In this document: positions 35,278-44,205 of the stretch, piece by piece
Layout: every line of letters begins with the position of its first letter
Position numbering within the stretch: the stretch's first letter is position 1
Assembly (NCBI RefSeq): GCF_022846615.1
Contig: NZ_AP025637.1
Span: 372,001 to 436,000, forward strand
Length of the DNA: 64,000 nt
From: Roseomonas fluvialis
GTDB taxonomy: Bacteria; Pseudomonadota; Alphaproteobacteria; Acetobacterales; Acetobacteraceae
Direction: 5' to 3'
The notes under the pieces: generated by a model
Seen by the model: the letters and a program-made list of their open reading frames with translations, nothing else
Database searches by the model: none
Told to the model about the DNA's origin: nothing
Position numbers and translations under genes: made by a program

Positions 35278-36569
35278 GCAGGTGCCATCCGGGTGTGGTG
35301 AGGCTCCCGATCCTGATCGAGCCGGACGCTTCACGGGTTATCCTGCGTCCGTTTCTCTCGGCCCTTGATCCGCGGGACCTGCACCGATCGGACCTGCTAC
35401 GCGCGACGCGCCTGATCGACCGAATCCTGGCGATGGACACGGCGACGGTCGAAGCGGAGATGGCGACGATCCTGGATGATTTCGGCACGCGCCATGCCGA
35501 CCTCACGACCATCCTGACCGAGCGCTACGCCCAGATCCGCGACCTGTTGGGGCTTGAGGACGACGCGAGCGAGGCGCGCCGGCTGTTGATCGGAGCGTTC
35601 TTCAGCAATGAGTACAGCTTCCAGTCCACGGCGCTGTTCAACCCGTCGATCGTCCCGCATCCAGACCAGGCAGGGCTTGATGCGGGTGAGGTTCGCTTCG
35701 TGATGAGCCTGCGCGCCACAGGCGAGGGGCACATCAGCTCGATCTGCTTTAGCTCGGGGATCGTCACCGCGGCGGGTACGATACGTCTCGATCCGCCGGG
35801 CCGCCTCGCGAGGACGCCGCGTCGGAGCACTGCGGTGCGTTTGGCGGATGACTATGACGTCACCTTTTCTCCCGGCACCGAGCTCGGCGAGCGCGTGATC
35901 TTCCCGATCACCCAGCAGCAGCGCAACGGTATCGAGGATGCGCGACTGGTGCGCTTCGTGGAGGACGACGGGAACGTGTCGTACTTCGCGACCTACACCG
36001 CCTATTCCGGGCGGGAGATTGCACCAGAAATGCTTCGGACCGACGATTTCCGTCGCTTCTCCTTTGTGCCGCTGCGCGGGGACGCGGTGAACAACAAGGG
36101 CATGGCGCTGTTCCCACGCCGCATCGCGGGGCGGTATGTGATGCTGGCGCGCTCGGATGGGGAGACGCTGCAGGTTGTCCGATCGGATGACCTGCATGTC
36201 TGGAACGACGCGACGGAAATCCTCGCCGCAGCGGAACCGTGGGAGTTTGTGCAGATCGGCAATTGCGGTAGCCCGATCGAACTGCCGGAAGGTTGGCTCG
36301 TCATCACGCATGGCGTGGGCGCCATGCGACGCTACTGCATCAGTGCGGCGCTGCTGGACTTGAATGATCCGAGCCGGATGATCGCGCGGCTGCGCAAGCC
36401 GATGCTCACGGCGATCGGGGACGAGCGAAACGGCTATGTTCCCAACGTCGTCTATTCCTGCGGATCGATGGTGCATGAGGGGCAGTTGATCCTGCCGTAT
36501 GCGGCGTCGGATACCGCCACACGTTTCGCCGTGATACCCGTGGCGTCGTTGATCGACGCCATGGGGTGA
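35274..36569 (+). CDS. GH130-family glycoside phosphorylase/hydrolase (beta-mannoside type)
   Basis: This 431-residue protein belongs to glycoside hydrolase family 130, a five-bladed propeller. Recognisable pieces are STALFNPSIVPHP, RNGIEDARLVRF (the GxEDxR motif of the family), NNKGMALFPRR and IGNCGSPIELPEGWLVITHG. GH130 enzymes phosphorolyse or hydrolyse beta-1,4- or beta-1,2-mannosides. The N-terminal about 100 residues precede the catalytic core and are helical, as in the longer GH130 members. It overlaps the glycosyltransferase by 4 bp and converges with manA. The pairing suggests making and recycling a mannose-containing oligosaccharide. The linkage is not predictable here. Confidence 0.87.
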   Translation: MSRCHPGVVRLPILIEPDASRVILRPFLSALDPRDLHRSDLLRATRLIDRILAMDTATVEAEMATILDDFGTRHADLTTILTERYAQIRDLLGLEDDASEARRLLIGAFFSNEYSFQSTALFNPSIVPHPDQAGLDAGEVRFVMSLRATGEGHISSICFSSGIVTAAGTIRLDPPGRLARTPRRSTAVRLADDYDVTFSPGTELGERVIFPITQQQRNGIEDARLVRFVEDDGNVSYFATYTAYSGREIAPEMLRTDDFRRFSFVPLRGDAVNNKGMALFPRRIAGRYVMLARSDGETLQVVRSDDLHVWNDATEILAAAEPWEFVQIGNCGSPIELPEGWLVITHGVGAMRRYCISAALLDLNDPSRMIARLRKPMLTAIGDERNGYVPNVVYSCGSMVHEGQLILPYAASDTATRFAVIPVASLIDAMG

Positions 36570-36576
36570 AGCGCGA

Positions 36577-37488
36577 TCAGCCCATCGCGAGGCAGGGGCT
36601 CGGGCCCGGCCCGGGATGCAGCAGGGCGACGGCGGTGCCTGTGATGGATACCGCGTCGCCTGAGGCCGGAACGAACGCCGCGGTGCCGCGTGCCAGAGCA
36701 CGGCCGTTCAGCGTGGCATCATCCGCAAGCGCCACAAGGATATGTTCGTGTCGACCATCCGGCGCGAGTGTGACACCGCGAGACACCGCAAGTCGCTCCA
36801 GCACGAAGCGCGGACCAACCGTCAGCGTCTGCCGCTCTAGGGTCGTCATTGTACCGATGACAGCGCGCGACCTGCCGAGATCGGCGACAGACAAGGCGTC
36901 CTCGATCTGCAATGGGCGCGCCCTGCCGTAGTCGTACAGCCGATACGTGACATCGACGGGATCCTGCACTTCGAGCAGTACCAGGCCAGCGCCGATCGCG
37001 TGCACGGTGCCCGCGGGCACAAGTATGGTTTCGCCGGCGCGCACAGCGTGCTGGCGCATCAGCGAGAGCACCGTGCCGTCGACCGCGGCCGCACGAAGCG
37101 CACCGGCGACAACGGGCGCATGAAGGCCGATCCAGACCTGGGCGTCGGGTGCCGCCTCCAGGGTGTGCCAGGCCTCGTCCTTGCCGGACACGAATCGGCG
37201 CGACGCATGGGCGGCGGTGTCGGTCGGATGCACCTGAACCGACAGCGGCGCCGACGTGAAGAGAAGCTTGGCCAAGAGAGGCGGGCCGCTACGAGCGGTG
37301 CGGCTGCGTGCGAGGTGGTCGCGCAGTGTGCCGCCTGTTTCGATTTCACAGCCGAGGTCGCTAAGCCATGCTTCACCTATGGCGGAACGGTCTGCCGAAG
37401 GGGGTGCGGCAATCCACTGGCCGAGATCCTGCCGTCCCCAAATCCTCTCGACGTATCTGGGCCGAATATGCAGCACGGTAGGGCTCAT
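36577..37488 (-). CDS. manA: Mannose-6-phosphate isomerase, class I
   Basis: This 303-residue type I phosphomannose isomerase of the short (Bacillus-like) form has zinc-site motifs QVHPTD (85-90), GKDEAWH (102-108) and PAGTVHAIG (158-166, H163), all intact. It interconverts mannose-6-phosphate and fructose-6-phosphate in the cytoplasm, linking the GH130 and glycosyltransferase products to central metabolism or supplying GDP-mannose precursor. It is convergent with the GH130 gene, with only 7 bp between stops. Confidence 0.93.
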   Translation of the reverse strand: MSPTVLHIRPRYVERIWGRQDLGQWIAAPPSADRSAIGEAWLSDLGCEIETGGTLRDHLARSRTARSGPPLLAKLLFTSAPLSVQVHPTDTAAHASRRFVSGKDEAWHTLEAAPDAQVWIGLHAPVVAGALRAAAVDGTVLSLMRQHAVRAGETILVPAGTVHAIGAGLVLLEVQDPVDVTYRLYDYGRARPLQIEDALSVADLGRSRAVIGTMTTLERQTLTVGPRFVLERLAVSRGVTLAPDGRHEHILVALADDATLNGRALARGTAAFVPASGDAVSITGTAVALLHPGPGPSPCLAMG

Positions 37489-37966
37489 GGGGCCTGCACC
37501 TTCTCTGGACGCACCGTGTCGGATTCACCTGGGACGCGGCACCTGCGACGACAACCACGCGGCGGTATCGGGGAGTGAACACATTTTGGCGGCTGGTCGG
37601 TCGGTCGCACCTGCGATATGTGCGACTCCGTCGCCTTGGATGTTCCCACCCTGAGCTTGAGCCCGTCGAAGGAAGACGGGCACTCAGTCTTGCGGCACGT
37701 TTCGCTTCGGGACGGCACCGCCAGCGGTGCCTCGTCCAGCTCCGCCGCAGAGGCGCTGACATTGGGCGCCGGCGCACGCACGCTGTCGTTCCACCACACA
37801 CTTGGCGACCGAGCCCGATGGCCCTGCTTCTGATGTCGAGCGACGCGCAGCATCGACGAAGTCGCGGCACCGCGCAGCCGGATCCGTGCCGTCGACGTTG
37901 CCGATGCACTTGCCTTCAATGCAGACTGCCGAGGCGGGGAAGGACAGGACTCACGGGAGGATGTCG
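37489..37966. other. 478-bp intergenic stretch with a REP-like palindromic element
   Basis: No gene is visible. At about 37645-37680 the sequence runs CCACCCTGAGC, then CGTCGAAGG, resembling the short palindromic element built around CACCCTGAGC and GTCGAAGG that is scattered in many proteobacterial genomes. Only one copy is seen here. The 3' end holds the GGGAGG ribosome-binding site of the CBS gene. Confidence 0.35.
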
Positions 37967-38410
37967 ATGAACACAGTCAAGACCACCTTGGCCCAGAAGA
38001 GTGGCGCCCTGATCCATGTGCGTTCCGACGACATGGTCGTCGAGGCTTTGCGTCAGATGCGCGACAATCGCGTCCGATCGGTGCTGGTTATCGACGACGA
38101 CGTGCTGGTCGGGATCGTGACCCAGGGGGACTGCGCCATCAAAGTGCTGCTGCCCGGGCTCGATGCGAAGCAGACGCGCGTGAGTCAGGTGATGACGAGC
38201 AACCCGGTGACGGTGAAGCCGGGCGACCAGTTGGAAGGCTGCATGGCAATGATGGCTTCGCGCGGCTTTCGCCATCTGCCTGTGCTGGACGCTGGCAAGG
38301 TGGTGGGCGTGATTTCGATCGGAGACGTCGTCAAGGACATCATTCGGGACCTGGAGCGCAACGTGGGTGACCTGATGGGATACGTCATGAGGGACGGCCC
38401 CGGGGGCTGA
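37967..38410 (+). CDS. Two-CBS-domain protein
   Basis: This 147-residue protein consists of tandem CBS domains (about 8-65 and 75-135). Family pieces are DDMVVEALRQMRDNRVRSVL, VGIVTQGD, VMTSNPVTVKPGDQL and GFRHLPVLDAGKVVGVIS. Stand-alone CBS pairs bind adenine nucleotides and report energy state or control partner enzymes. ATG 37967 is chosen over ATG 37961 because GGGAGG ends only at 37960. The gene follows manA divergently; no partner enzyme is obvious. Confidence 0.9.
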   Translation: MNTVKTTLAQKSGALIHVRSDDMVVEALRQMRDNRVRSVLVIDDDVLVGIVTQGDCAIKVLLPGLDAKQTRVSQVMTSNPVTVKPGDQLEGCMAMMASRGFRHLPVLDAGKVVGVISIGDVVKDIIRDLERNVGDLMGYVMRDGPGG

Positions 38411-38547
38411 CGTGCAATCGGCAGGGCGCCTCGATGACGCCTGAAGCGGGTCGCGTGAGCCACGACGAAACGCCGCTTCGCCCAGCGATCCCTGTCGGAG
38501 CTGGCGGCTTGGTGCAACAAGATGCAAAACCACCTCGGCCAGTCGGA

Positions 38548-39441
38548 TCAGTGCTGCGACGACAACGCATCGGCCAGCAGATCAAAGACCACACGCACGC
38601 GCCGGCTGGTGTGCAGTTCCCGATGTGTGACGAGCCAGATGGGGAAGACGATGGGCGCCGTATCAGGCAGCACACGGCATACCCGTGGCTCTGCGTCGCC
38701 GACCGCTTCCGTGTTGAAGCCGATGCCCGCGCCCTGCTTCACCAGTTCCCAATGCACCAAGTGGCTGTCCACCCGAACCGGCACTTGCTGCGCCGTCACG
38801 GGCAGGCTTAAGGCGCGCATACCCTCGATGAAGTCCGAGGTTTTGCCAAACGCTACGAATTCAGCCTGCGCCAGATCATCCCAGCCGCGCGGATGGCCCA
38901 GCTTGCTGAGATAGCCCGGGGTCGCGTAGGGCCGGCCTCGGTCCTCCCCCACCTTGCGGGCGATGAGTTCCGGCTCACGCGGGTCGAGGTTGCGGATGGC
39001 GATGTCGGCCTCGCGGCGCAGCAGATCGGCCGTGCGATCGGTCGCGATGATGTCCACCGTGATGCCAGGATGTGTTGCGCGCAGCCTCGCGATGATCGGG
39101 GGCAGGACGTGCGCTGCACAGGCTTCGGTGGCGGTGATCCGGATCGCGCCTTCGATCCGCTGCGACTGACCGGTGGCGGCCAGTGCCAGGCGGCCGGCGG
39201 CCTCGCCCATCGTGCGGACATGGTCGAGCAATGCCCCGGCGGTGGGCGTGAGCACCAGGCCGCGACCGGCCCGCTCGAACAGGGCAACACCAAGCTCACG
39301 TTCCAGCGCTGCGATCTGGCGGCCGAGCGTCGGCTGGGTAAGGCCGAGCGCGCGTGCCGCGGCGGAGAGTGAACCCGCCTCGGCGGTGGCGAGGAAGGCG
39401 CGGATACGGTTCCAATCGAGCTTCGTGGCAATCCAATCCAT
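38548..39441 (-). CDS. LysR-family transcriptional regulator
   Basis: This 297-residue LysR protein has an N-terminal winged helix (about 8-65, with SLSAAARALGLTQPTLGRQI) and a periplasmic-binding-protein-like effector half (about 95-290). It begins MDWIATKLDW at ATG 39441. The start codon itself lies in an inverted repeat (39438-39455), so autoregulation by binding over its own start is plausible. It is divergent from a lipoprotein gene and a DUF2306 membrane protein, its probable targets. Confidence 0.92.
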   Translation of the reverse strand: MDWIATKLDWNRIRAFLATAEAGSLSAAARALGLTQPTLGRQIAALERELGVALFERAGRGLVLTPTAGALLDHVRTMGEAAGRLALAATGQSQRIEGAIRITATEACAAHVLPPIIARLRATHPGITVDIIATDRTADLLRREADIAIRNLDPREPELIARKVGEDRGRPYATPGYLSKLGHPRGWDDLAQAEFVAFGKTSDFIEGMRALSLPVTAQQVPVRVDSHLVHWELVKQGAGIGFNTEAVGDAEPRVCRVLPDTAPIVFPIWLVTHRELHTSRRVRVVFDLLADALSSQH

Positions 39442-39455
39442 ACATCCTTGTATGG
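39438..39455. promoter_or_regulatory. Inverted repeat on the LysR start codon
   Basis: CCATACA (39438-39444), TCCT, TGTATGG (39449-39455) form a perfect 7-bp inverted repeat with a 4-bp centre. LysR sites usually have T-N11-A within such a dyad; this one is close but not exact. It covers the LysR ATG and lies 82 bp before the divergent lipoprotein ATG. Confidence 0.55.
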
Positions 39456-39536
39456 GTGATCGCCGGATTTCACCAATTCCACGCGTATCGCTGCATGGGT
39501 AGGTGACCAGCTTCACAACGCCGAGATGAGCCATCC

Positions 39537-39938
39537 ATGCCCATTCGATCTATCGCACCACTCGCTGCCACGCTTTTCCTCCTGGCAGCATGTGCGGCCA
39601 CCATCAGTCAGGATGGCCTGGAGCAGCGCACTGCTCAGGCCATCGGGCGAACTGTCGGCCAGTTCTCCATTACCGACCGCAGCGAAGAAGCCGGAGGCCG
39701 CATCAACTACACCGTCAACACGCGCGACGGTGCGGCCTACCGCTGCTACCTGTACGGAGCCACCGGCCTGCAGAATGCCGTGACCTTCGGGCAGACACCG
39801 CATTCCGATGCCATCTGCACGCCCATGGCGGGTGGCCCGAGAGCGAGCGGCAGTGTGGGGCCCGCGGCAACGGGCCAACGTGATCGGAGCGCCGGCGGTG
39901 AGTGCAATGCGTTGTTGCGGGCGGCAGGGCGGTGCTGA
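39537..39938 (+). CDS. Small predicted lipoprotein
   Basis: This 133-residue protein has a lipoprotein signal (MPIRSIAPLAATLFLLAACA) and a lipobox LAAC, cysteine 19 being the lipidation site. The mature part includes DGLEQRTAQAIGRTVGQFSI, a YTVNTRDGAAYRCYLYG segment and two later cysteines. The function is unknown. It is the first gene of a two-gene unit with the DUF2306 protein, divergent from LysR. Confidence 0.72.
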   Translation: MPIRSIAPLAATLFLLAACAATISQDGLEQRTAQAIGRTVGQFSITDRSEEAGGRINYTVNTRDGAAYRCYLYGATGLQNAVTFGQTPHSDAICTPMAGGPRASGSVGPAATGQRDRSAGGECNALLRAAGRC

Positions 39939-39961
39939 TCTTTCCCTGAAGCGAAGTCGAC

Positions 39962-40585
39962 ATGATCCGCGCCTTCACCCGGCCGATTCGGCTCGTTCTC
40001 GCTCTGGCCGTCTGCACCTTCATTCCCGTGATGATGGCCGCTGTCCGCGTGGTGCAGATCCCGCTTGGTGCGGTGCCGGAGGACAGCCTGCGACTGGCCT
40101 CTGTTCCTGTCGCATTCTTCCTTCACGCACTCGCGGGCGTGCTGTTCGGCATACTCGGGCCGCTACAGTTCGTCCGCGCCCTTCGTCGCCAATTCGGGAC
40201 TCTGCATCGCGTGAGTGGGCGCGTGTTTGTGCTTGCGGGCTTGGTGTTGGCGCTGTCGGGGCTGGCGCTGCTGCTACAGGTCGAGAGCATGGCAACCGGG
40301 CTTCTGGATGCCGCACGGGGGGTCTTTGGCCTGGCGCTGATCGCAGTGCTCGTGTTGGGGGTGGCGGCGGCGCGGGCGCAGTCCATGCTTCGACATCGCG
40401 CTTGGATGATCCGCGCATATGTCATCGGCATGGGATCGGGAACCGTCGCGCTGGTCCTGTTCCCCGTCTACCTGGTCACTGGAGAACCGCCCACGGGGCT
40501 GGCCTCTGACGTCGCGGTCGTCGCCACCTGGCTGCTGACCATCGCTGTGGGCGAATCGGTCGTCCGGAGGCTTGCATTCCCCTGA
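39962..40585 (+). CDS. DUF2306-family integral membrane protein
   Basis: This 207-residue, mostly hydrophobic protein has about six predicted membrane helices (for example LVLALAVCTFIPVMMAAVRV and VFVLAGLVLALSGLALLL). Conserved family features are GPLQFVRALRRQFGTLHRVSGRVF and MLRHRAWMIRAYVI, with histidines at helix ends. DUF2306 proteins are uncharacterised, and the histidines could bind haem or metal. It follows the lipoprotein gene by 23 bp and is probably controlled by the divergent LysR protein. Confidence 0.82.
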   Translation: MIRAFTRPIRLVLALAVCTFIPVMMAAVRVVQIPLGAVPEDSLRLASVPVAFFLHALAGVLFGILGPLQFVRALRRQFGTLHRVSGRVFVLAGLVLALSGLALLLQVESMATGLLDAARGVFGLALIAVLVLGVAAARAQSMLRHRAWMIRAYVIGMGSGTVALVLFPVYLVTGEPPTGLASDVAVVATWLLTIAVGESVVRRLAFP

Positions 40586-41278
40586 CCATTCCAGCCTGTC
40601 AGCGCCGTGACCCAACCGGATCAGGGCCGCGGTGACCATCGGCAGGGCAGACAGCCACAGCGGTAGCGGCAATGACGGCGGTGCGGAGCGCGGACCCGCC
40701 AAAAAAACCAGGTCGTCTCACGGAAGACTTCGCCCGTCTGCCTGCTCGCACGGGCCGATGTCTTTCGCGCCCGCCGCGGACGGCAGGGTGCGCGGGATCG
40801 CCTTCAGCGGCGCATCGCCAGTGTTCATGTCGATGACCGTCAGCGCGCCGCCGATGACAGCCTGTTGGCTGGCCCGGTCGTCAGTCAACACCGTCGGCAT
40901 CCTGCAGGAGACGCGCGCTGCGGTGCGCGCGAATGTAAGCAACGCAGGCGTCACCCAGCTGCCATCGCCGTGCGCATGTTGCCGGATTGTCGATGCACCC
41001 ACCGCTTGATGGCGCGAGACGTCGATGGTCTCGCCGGGCGGATGCGAGAGCCATAGCGAAAAGCAGCGTCGCGGTGCGAACCAAAGCAAAACGTGCGGAG
41101 GGGGCGCGCCGGAATTCGAACCTTCTCAGGGGACCATCCGGTTCCCGCGCTCTGATTGCTCCGAACTCGCGACGATGTTACGGCCCGCGCAGAACGGTCG
41201 TGACCCGACGATGTTCGACTTCTCGACCCAGATCGCTCCCCGGGGCGCAGCGCACTGAACGGTCAGCCGGCATCTCGC
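40586..41278. other. 693-bp stretch without an intact gene
   Basis: No complete gene is visible. On the minus strand there is a signal-peptide-like start (LVRTATLLFAMALASA, about 41084-41040) that does not continue sensibly in its own frame. A neighbouring frame runs from about 41040 to a stop at 40718 (ETIDVSRHQAVGAS, DGSWVTPALLTFARTAA, VLTDDRASQQAVIGG). This could be a small secreted-protein gene broken by a frameshift. I do not recognise the family. Confidence 0.35.
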
Positions 41279-43354
41279 CTACACAATCGTGGCCTCACAG
41301 GCTGCCCCCATCTGCAGATAGCCCTGGCCGAATGCATTACTTGGAATGGCCAGGCCTGTGGTGCCTGCCGTTTGCGTGAGGATCTGCTTGATCGTCGCGC
41401 ACGTCACGGCTGGACTGCGGCACTGGAACAGCAATGCCGCAGCGCCCGCCACGATCGGGGCCGAATAGCTGGTCCCCGTCGCGCTCGCATAGGTGGCCGC
41501 ACCGGGCGGGACTGTCCGCATGTTCCGCGGTACCGGCGCTGAGATGTTCCGCCCCATCGCGGCGATGTCCGGCTTGACCCTGCCATCGCGTGTCGGCCCG
41601 AGCCCGCTTGTTCCCCAGATCGCCGGCGGATTCGCCGTCGGCCCGTGGTTTCCGACGGTGATCGGCAGGCGGGCAGTCGCCGGAACGCCGATGGTGCGTC
41701 GGGACTCCTGCCGATGGGGCGGCATCCACATCGACTTGCCACGATTGTTCCGATCGACCCAGCCATGAAAGGCACCATGAGTGATCGTCGTGCCGGTCAG
41801 CAGGATCTGCCAATCGCCGAGGGGAACGCTCGCGCCGTCAGGCACGACGATGAGGATCGTGAGCACGTTGTCCCCGTTGCGTGGGTCGTTCACCGCTGAC
41901 GTGATGCTGACGGTGACGCCGCCCACGATGACATCGCCGGAGGCGGATCCTGCGTCGATCGGTCCGATGACCGTCGCCGGTGTCGTCGGCACGGTTAGCG
42001 TCGCGGTGATGCGGTCCAGGCCAGCGTACCAGATCTCGATCGTATCGCTGTTCCGCGGCAAGTCGGTCGGGTCCGACGGGTTCGCGGCGTAGCGCAGGAC
42101 CAGCCTCTCCGGCGCACCGGGCGCGACGATGCCCTCCGCATGCGCGGCTGTCGTGGTCGAATTGCCGGCGGACAGGACGATCGCGCGTCCGGGCACGCCG
42201 AGCAGGCTGTCGAGAAACCGCTCGCCACACGTGGTCCCGTCGTGCGGCCCCTGATTGTCGCCAAGGCTGATGTTCACGACGCAGGGACGCCCGGTCTCCT
42301 GCGCGCGGGCAAAGATGTACGCACAGCCGTCCAGTATGGCGGTGTTGTCCGCGTTCAGCATGACGCCGCTATCATAGCTCAGCGGACTCACGAAAATGAT
42401 CGAGCTTCCCGGCGCCGCGCCTGGCGCGCCGCCTCCTCGGCCGTTTCCGGCTGCGCATCCGGCGACCATGCTGCCGTGCGTGGCGGCGTCGACAACCGGC
42501 TTCGGCGTCACCGCCGGGTCTGGCGGCGCATGGCGCACGATCTGATACGGCGGCACAGGAGGTGGATTGAAGGCCGAGAGCTCGGCATCGATCGCGGCGC
42601 GACGATATTCGACCCCATAGGCCGCGCCGAGATCCGGCAGGAAGCCCGGCAGCGCTGGATGCAGCGGGGGGCCTGTCTCGGTGCCCGTCGGCGTCAGCGT
42701 CTGGTCCCAGATCGACAGCAGCCTTGTCTTGTTCTGCGCGTCGCGGAAATCCGGGTGGTAGATGTCGATGACATTATCGATGATGCCGATGATCGTGCCT
42801 GATCCGTCCACCGACGGCGTGGCTCCGTGCAGCGCATCGATCCCCGCGAAGGGGATGGCCTCGTCCAGATCATGCCTCCAGGCTCGGGCGAGCTCGATGA
42901 AGGCGATCCTATCGAGTGCCTCTACACGCCGCAGACTCGACAGCGGCAGCAGGGCCGTCACGACATCGCCGCTGCGGCTGCGTGGCCGTACCCCGACCTC
43001 GATCAGATCACGTGCACTCGCGCTCCCAAGTATCAGGACCGAGAAGGTCGCCTCGCTGAGCCGGGCACACAGACCACCGTCCCGCCAAGGTGCGGCAGTA
43101 CTCGCGGGAAGCAGCACGCCGGCGCTCAACGGGGCGAAGGACGGCGAAGGCGACGTGTCGCCGCCTTGCGTGCCGGCGAAGCGTGCGAACACGGCATCCT
43201 CCGTGGCCTTCAATCGGTGCAGTTGCTCGGGCGACAGCCCTGCAAGGTATGCCAGACGCGCATCCAGCTTGGGGCGTGCCGCCCGTCTTGCGAGGGGAGC
43301 GATGACCACGGTGGAAGGGCCGTCTTGCGGTGGCGCGGGGTCCAAGGGGATCAT
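41279..43354 (-). CDS. S8-family (subtilisin-like) serine peptidase without signal peptide
   Basis: This 691-residue subtilase has its catalytic aspartate near residue 190 (IIGIIDNVIDIYHPDF), histidine near 292 (ATHGSMVAG) and serine near 629 (GTSYSAPIVAGAAALLF). The oxyanion asparagine is in VLSAGNS. The roughly 330 residues between histidine and serine include an inserted beta-rich domain, as in the Csp/large subtilase group. The first 150 residues look like an N-terminal domain, not a signal peptide, so the protein may act inside the cell or leave by another route. ATG 43354 is preferred; the upstream ATG sits on the GGAGAGGG ribosome-binding site. It is divergent from nothing obvious and lies alone. 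Confidence 0.88.
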   Translation of the reverse strand: MIPLDPAPPQDGPSTVVIAPLARRAARPKLDARLAYLAGLSPEQLHRLKATEDAVFARFAGTQGGDTSPSPSFAPLSAGVLLPASTAAPWRDGGLCARLSEATFSVLILGSASARDLIEVGVRPRSRSGDVVTALLPLSSLRRVEALDRIAFIELARAWRHDLDEAIPFAGIDALHGATPSVDGSGTIIGIIDNVIDIYHPDFRDAQNKTRLLSIWDQTLTPTGTETGPPLHPALPGFLPDLGAAYGVEYRRAAIDAELSAFNPPPVPPYQIVRHAPPDPAVTPKPVVDAATHGSMVAGCAAGNGRGGGAPGAAPGSSIIFVSPLSYDSGVMLNADNTAILDGCAYIFARAQETGRPCVVNISLGDNQGPHDGTTCGERFLDSLLGVPGRAIVLSAGNSTTTAAHAEGIVAPGAPERLVLRYAANPSDPTDLPRNSDTIEIWYAGLDRITATLTVPTTPATVIGPIDAGSASGDVIVGGVTVSITSAVNDPRNGDNVLTILIVVPDGASVPLGDWQILLTGTTITHGAFHGWVDRNNRGKSMWMPPHRQESRRTIGVPATARLPITVGNHGPTANPPAIWGTSGLGPTRDGRVKPDIAAMGRNISAPVPRNMRTVPPGAATYASATGTSYSAPIVAGAAALLFQCRSPAVTCATIKQILTQTAGTTGLAIPSNAFGQGYLQMGAACEATIV

Positions 43355-43489
43355 GCGACGCATCCCTCTCCATTCCCGGCGCGTGGCCAGGTTGGTGACC
43401 GTTAACCTAGGCCAGCGCTACCGATCCTTCGTCCGATGATGCCGGACCCGAATCGTAGGCCAGCCTTTCGCGATTCCTGGTCGTCGAGA

Positions 43490-44056
43490 TCATGGGGGCC
43501 CGTAGGCAGGCTCGCCGCGACGCAACAGCCAGTCCTCGGCAATCTTGCCGTCGACGACGCGATACATCGTCGTGATCGGCAACTCGAATGGCCGGCCGCT
43601 CGGGCGGGTGGCACCGAACGCCCCGGTCGCATTGCTCATCCCATCTGCGCGTCGATCCACGCCGGTCATGGTAATGTGTGCCGTAACGATCTCGCCGGCT
43701 ACGGCCAGGTCGAGGACCGCGAGGTGAAGGTCCTGGGCGACTTCGTGCACGCGGTTCACGCAGATGCGGTAATCGCTCTCGCCCGAGGAGCGTATGGGTG
43801 CACCGGCGCTATCGTGGCGATGCCGAATGGTGCTCGCGGTCCGTAATTCCGAGAGTGCCGACGCCATGGCCAGCGGCACATAGGTATTGTCGCCGGCTTC
43901 CCGCGCCGTCAGGAACGCGTCGTTCTCAGCCGCTGTCCATTCGTGGTTCCAGACGCGCAGGACAAAGTCCCGTACGACGTCCGCTTCATCCCCAGCCGGT
44001 GGGGGGTCCGGCTCGGGCGTTTCGCATGGTTCGTCGAGTACGCCGCATCCTCCCAC
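43490..44056 (-). CDS. NTF2/SnoaL-like domain protein
   Basis: This 188-residue protein has a cystatin-like alpha+beta (NTF2/SnoaL) core: DVVRDFVLRVWNHEWTAAEN in the first helices and ITTMYRVVDGKIAEDWLLRR in the last strands. Proteins of this fold include polyketide cyclases, ketosteroid isomerases and simple ligand binders; no catalytic residues can be assigned. A strong AAGGAGG lies 5 bp before GTG 44056, chosen as the start; GTG 44062 is the alternative. It is divergent from the cyclase-STAND gene. Confidence 0.68.
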   Translation of the reverse strand: MGGCGVLDEPCETPEPDPPPAGDEADVVRDFVLRVWNHEWTAAENDAFLTAREAGDNTYVPLAMASALSELRTASTIRHRHDSAGAPIRSSGESDYRICVNRVHEVAQDLHLAVLDLAVAGEIVTAHITMTGVDRRADGMSNATGAFGATRPSGRPFELPITTMYRVVDGKIAEDWLLRRGEPAYGPP

Positions 44057-44205
44057 AACCACCTCCTTCTGCCAGGTCGAACGATTTGCTTGGCTTACGG
44101 TCTTGGCTATGCGTTACGCTGTACTGAACTCGAACATCTTGTCCGAAATACCCACCGGAAGTCACGCAAATTGCTTCGCGTCAGGAAGCCCTGCGGGTTC
44201 GACCC

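Noticed and set aside
37645..37680. Single REP-like element
   Set aside because: Only one copy is visible and its two halves do not form a full palindrome, so no repeat family is claimed; kept only as a note in the gap entry.
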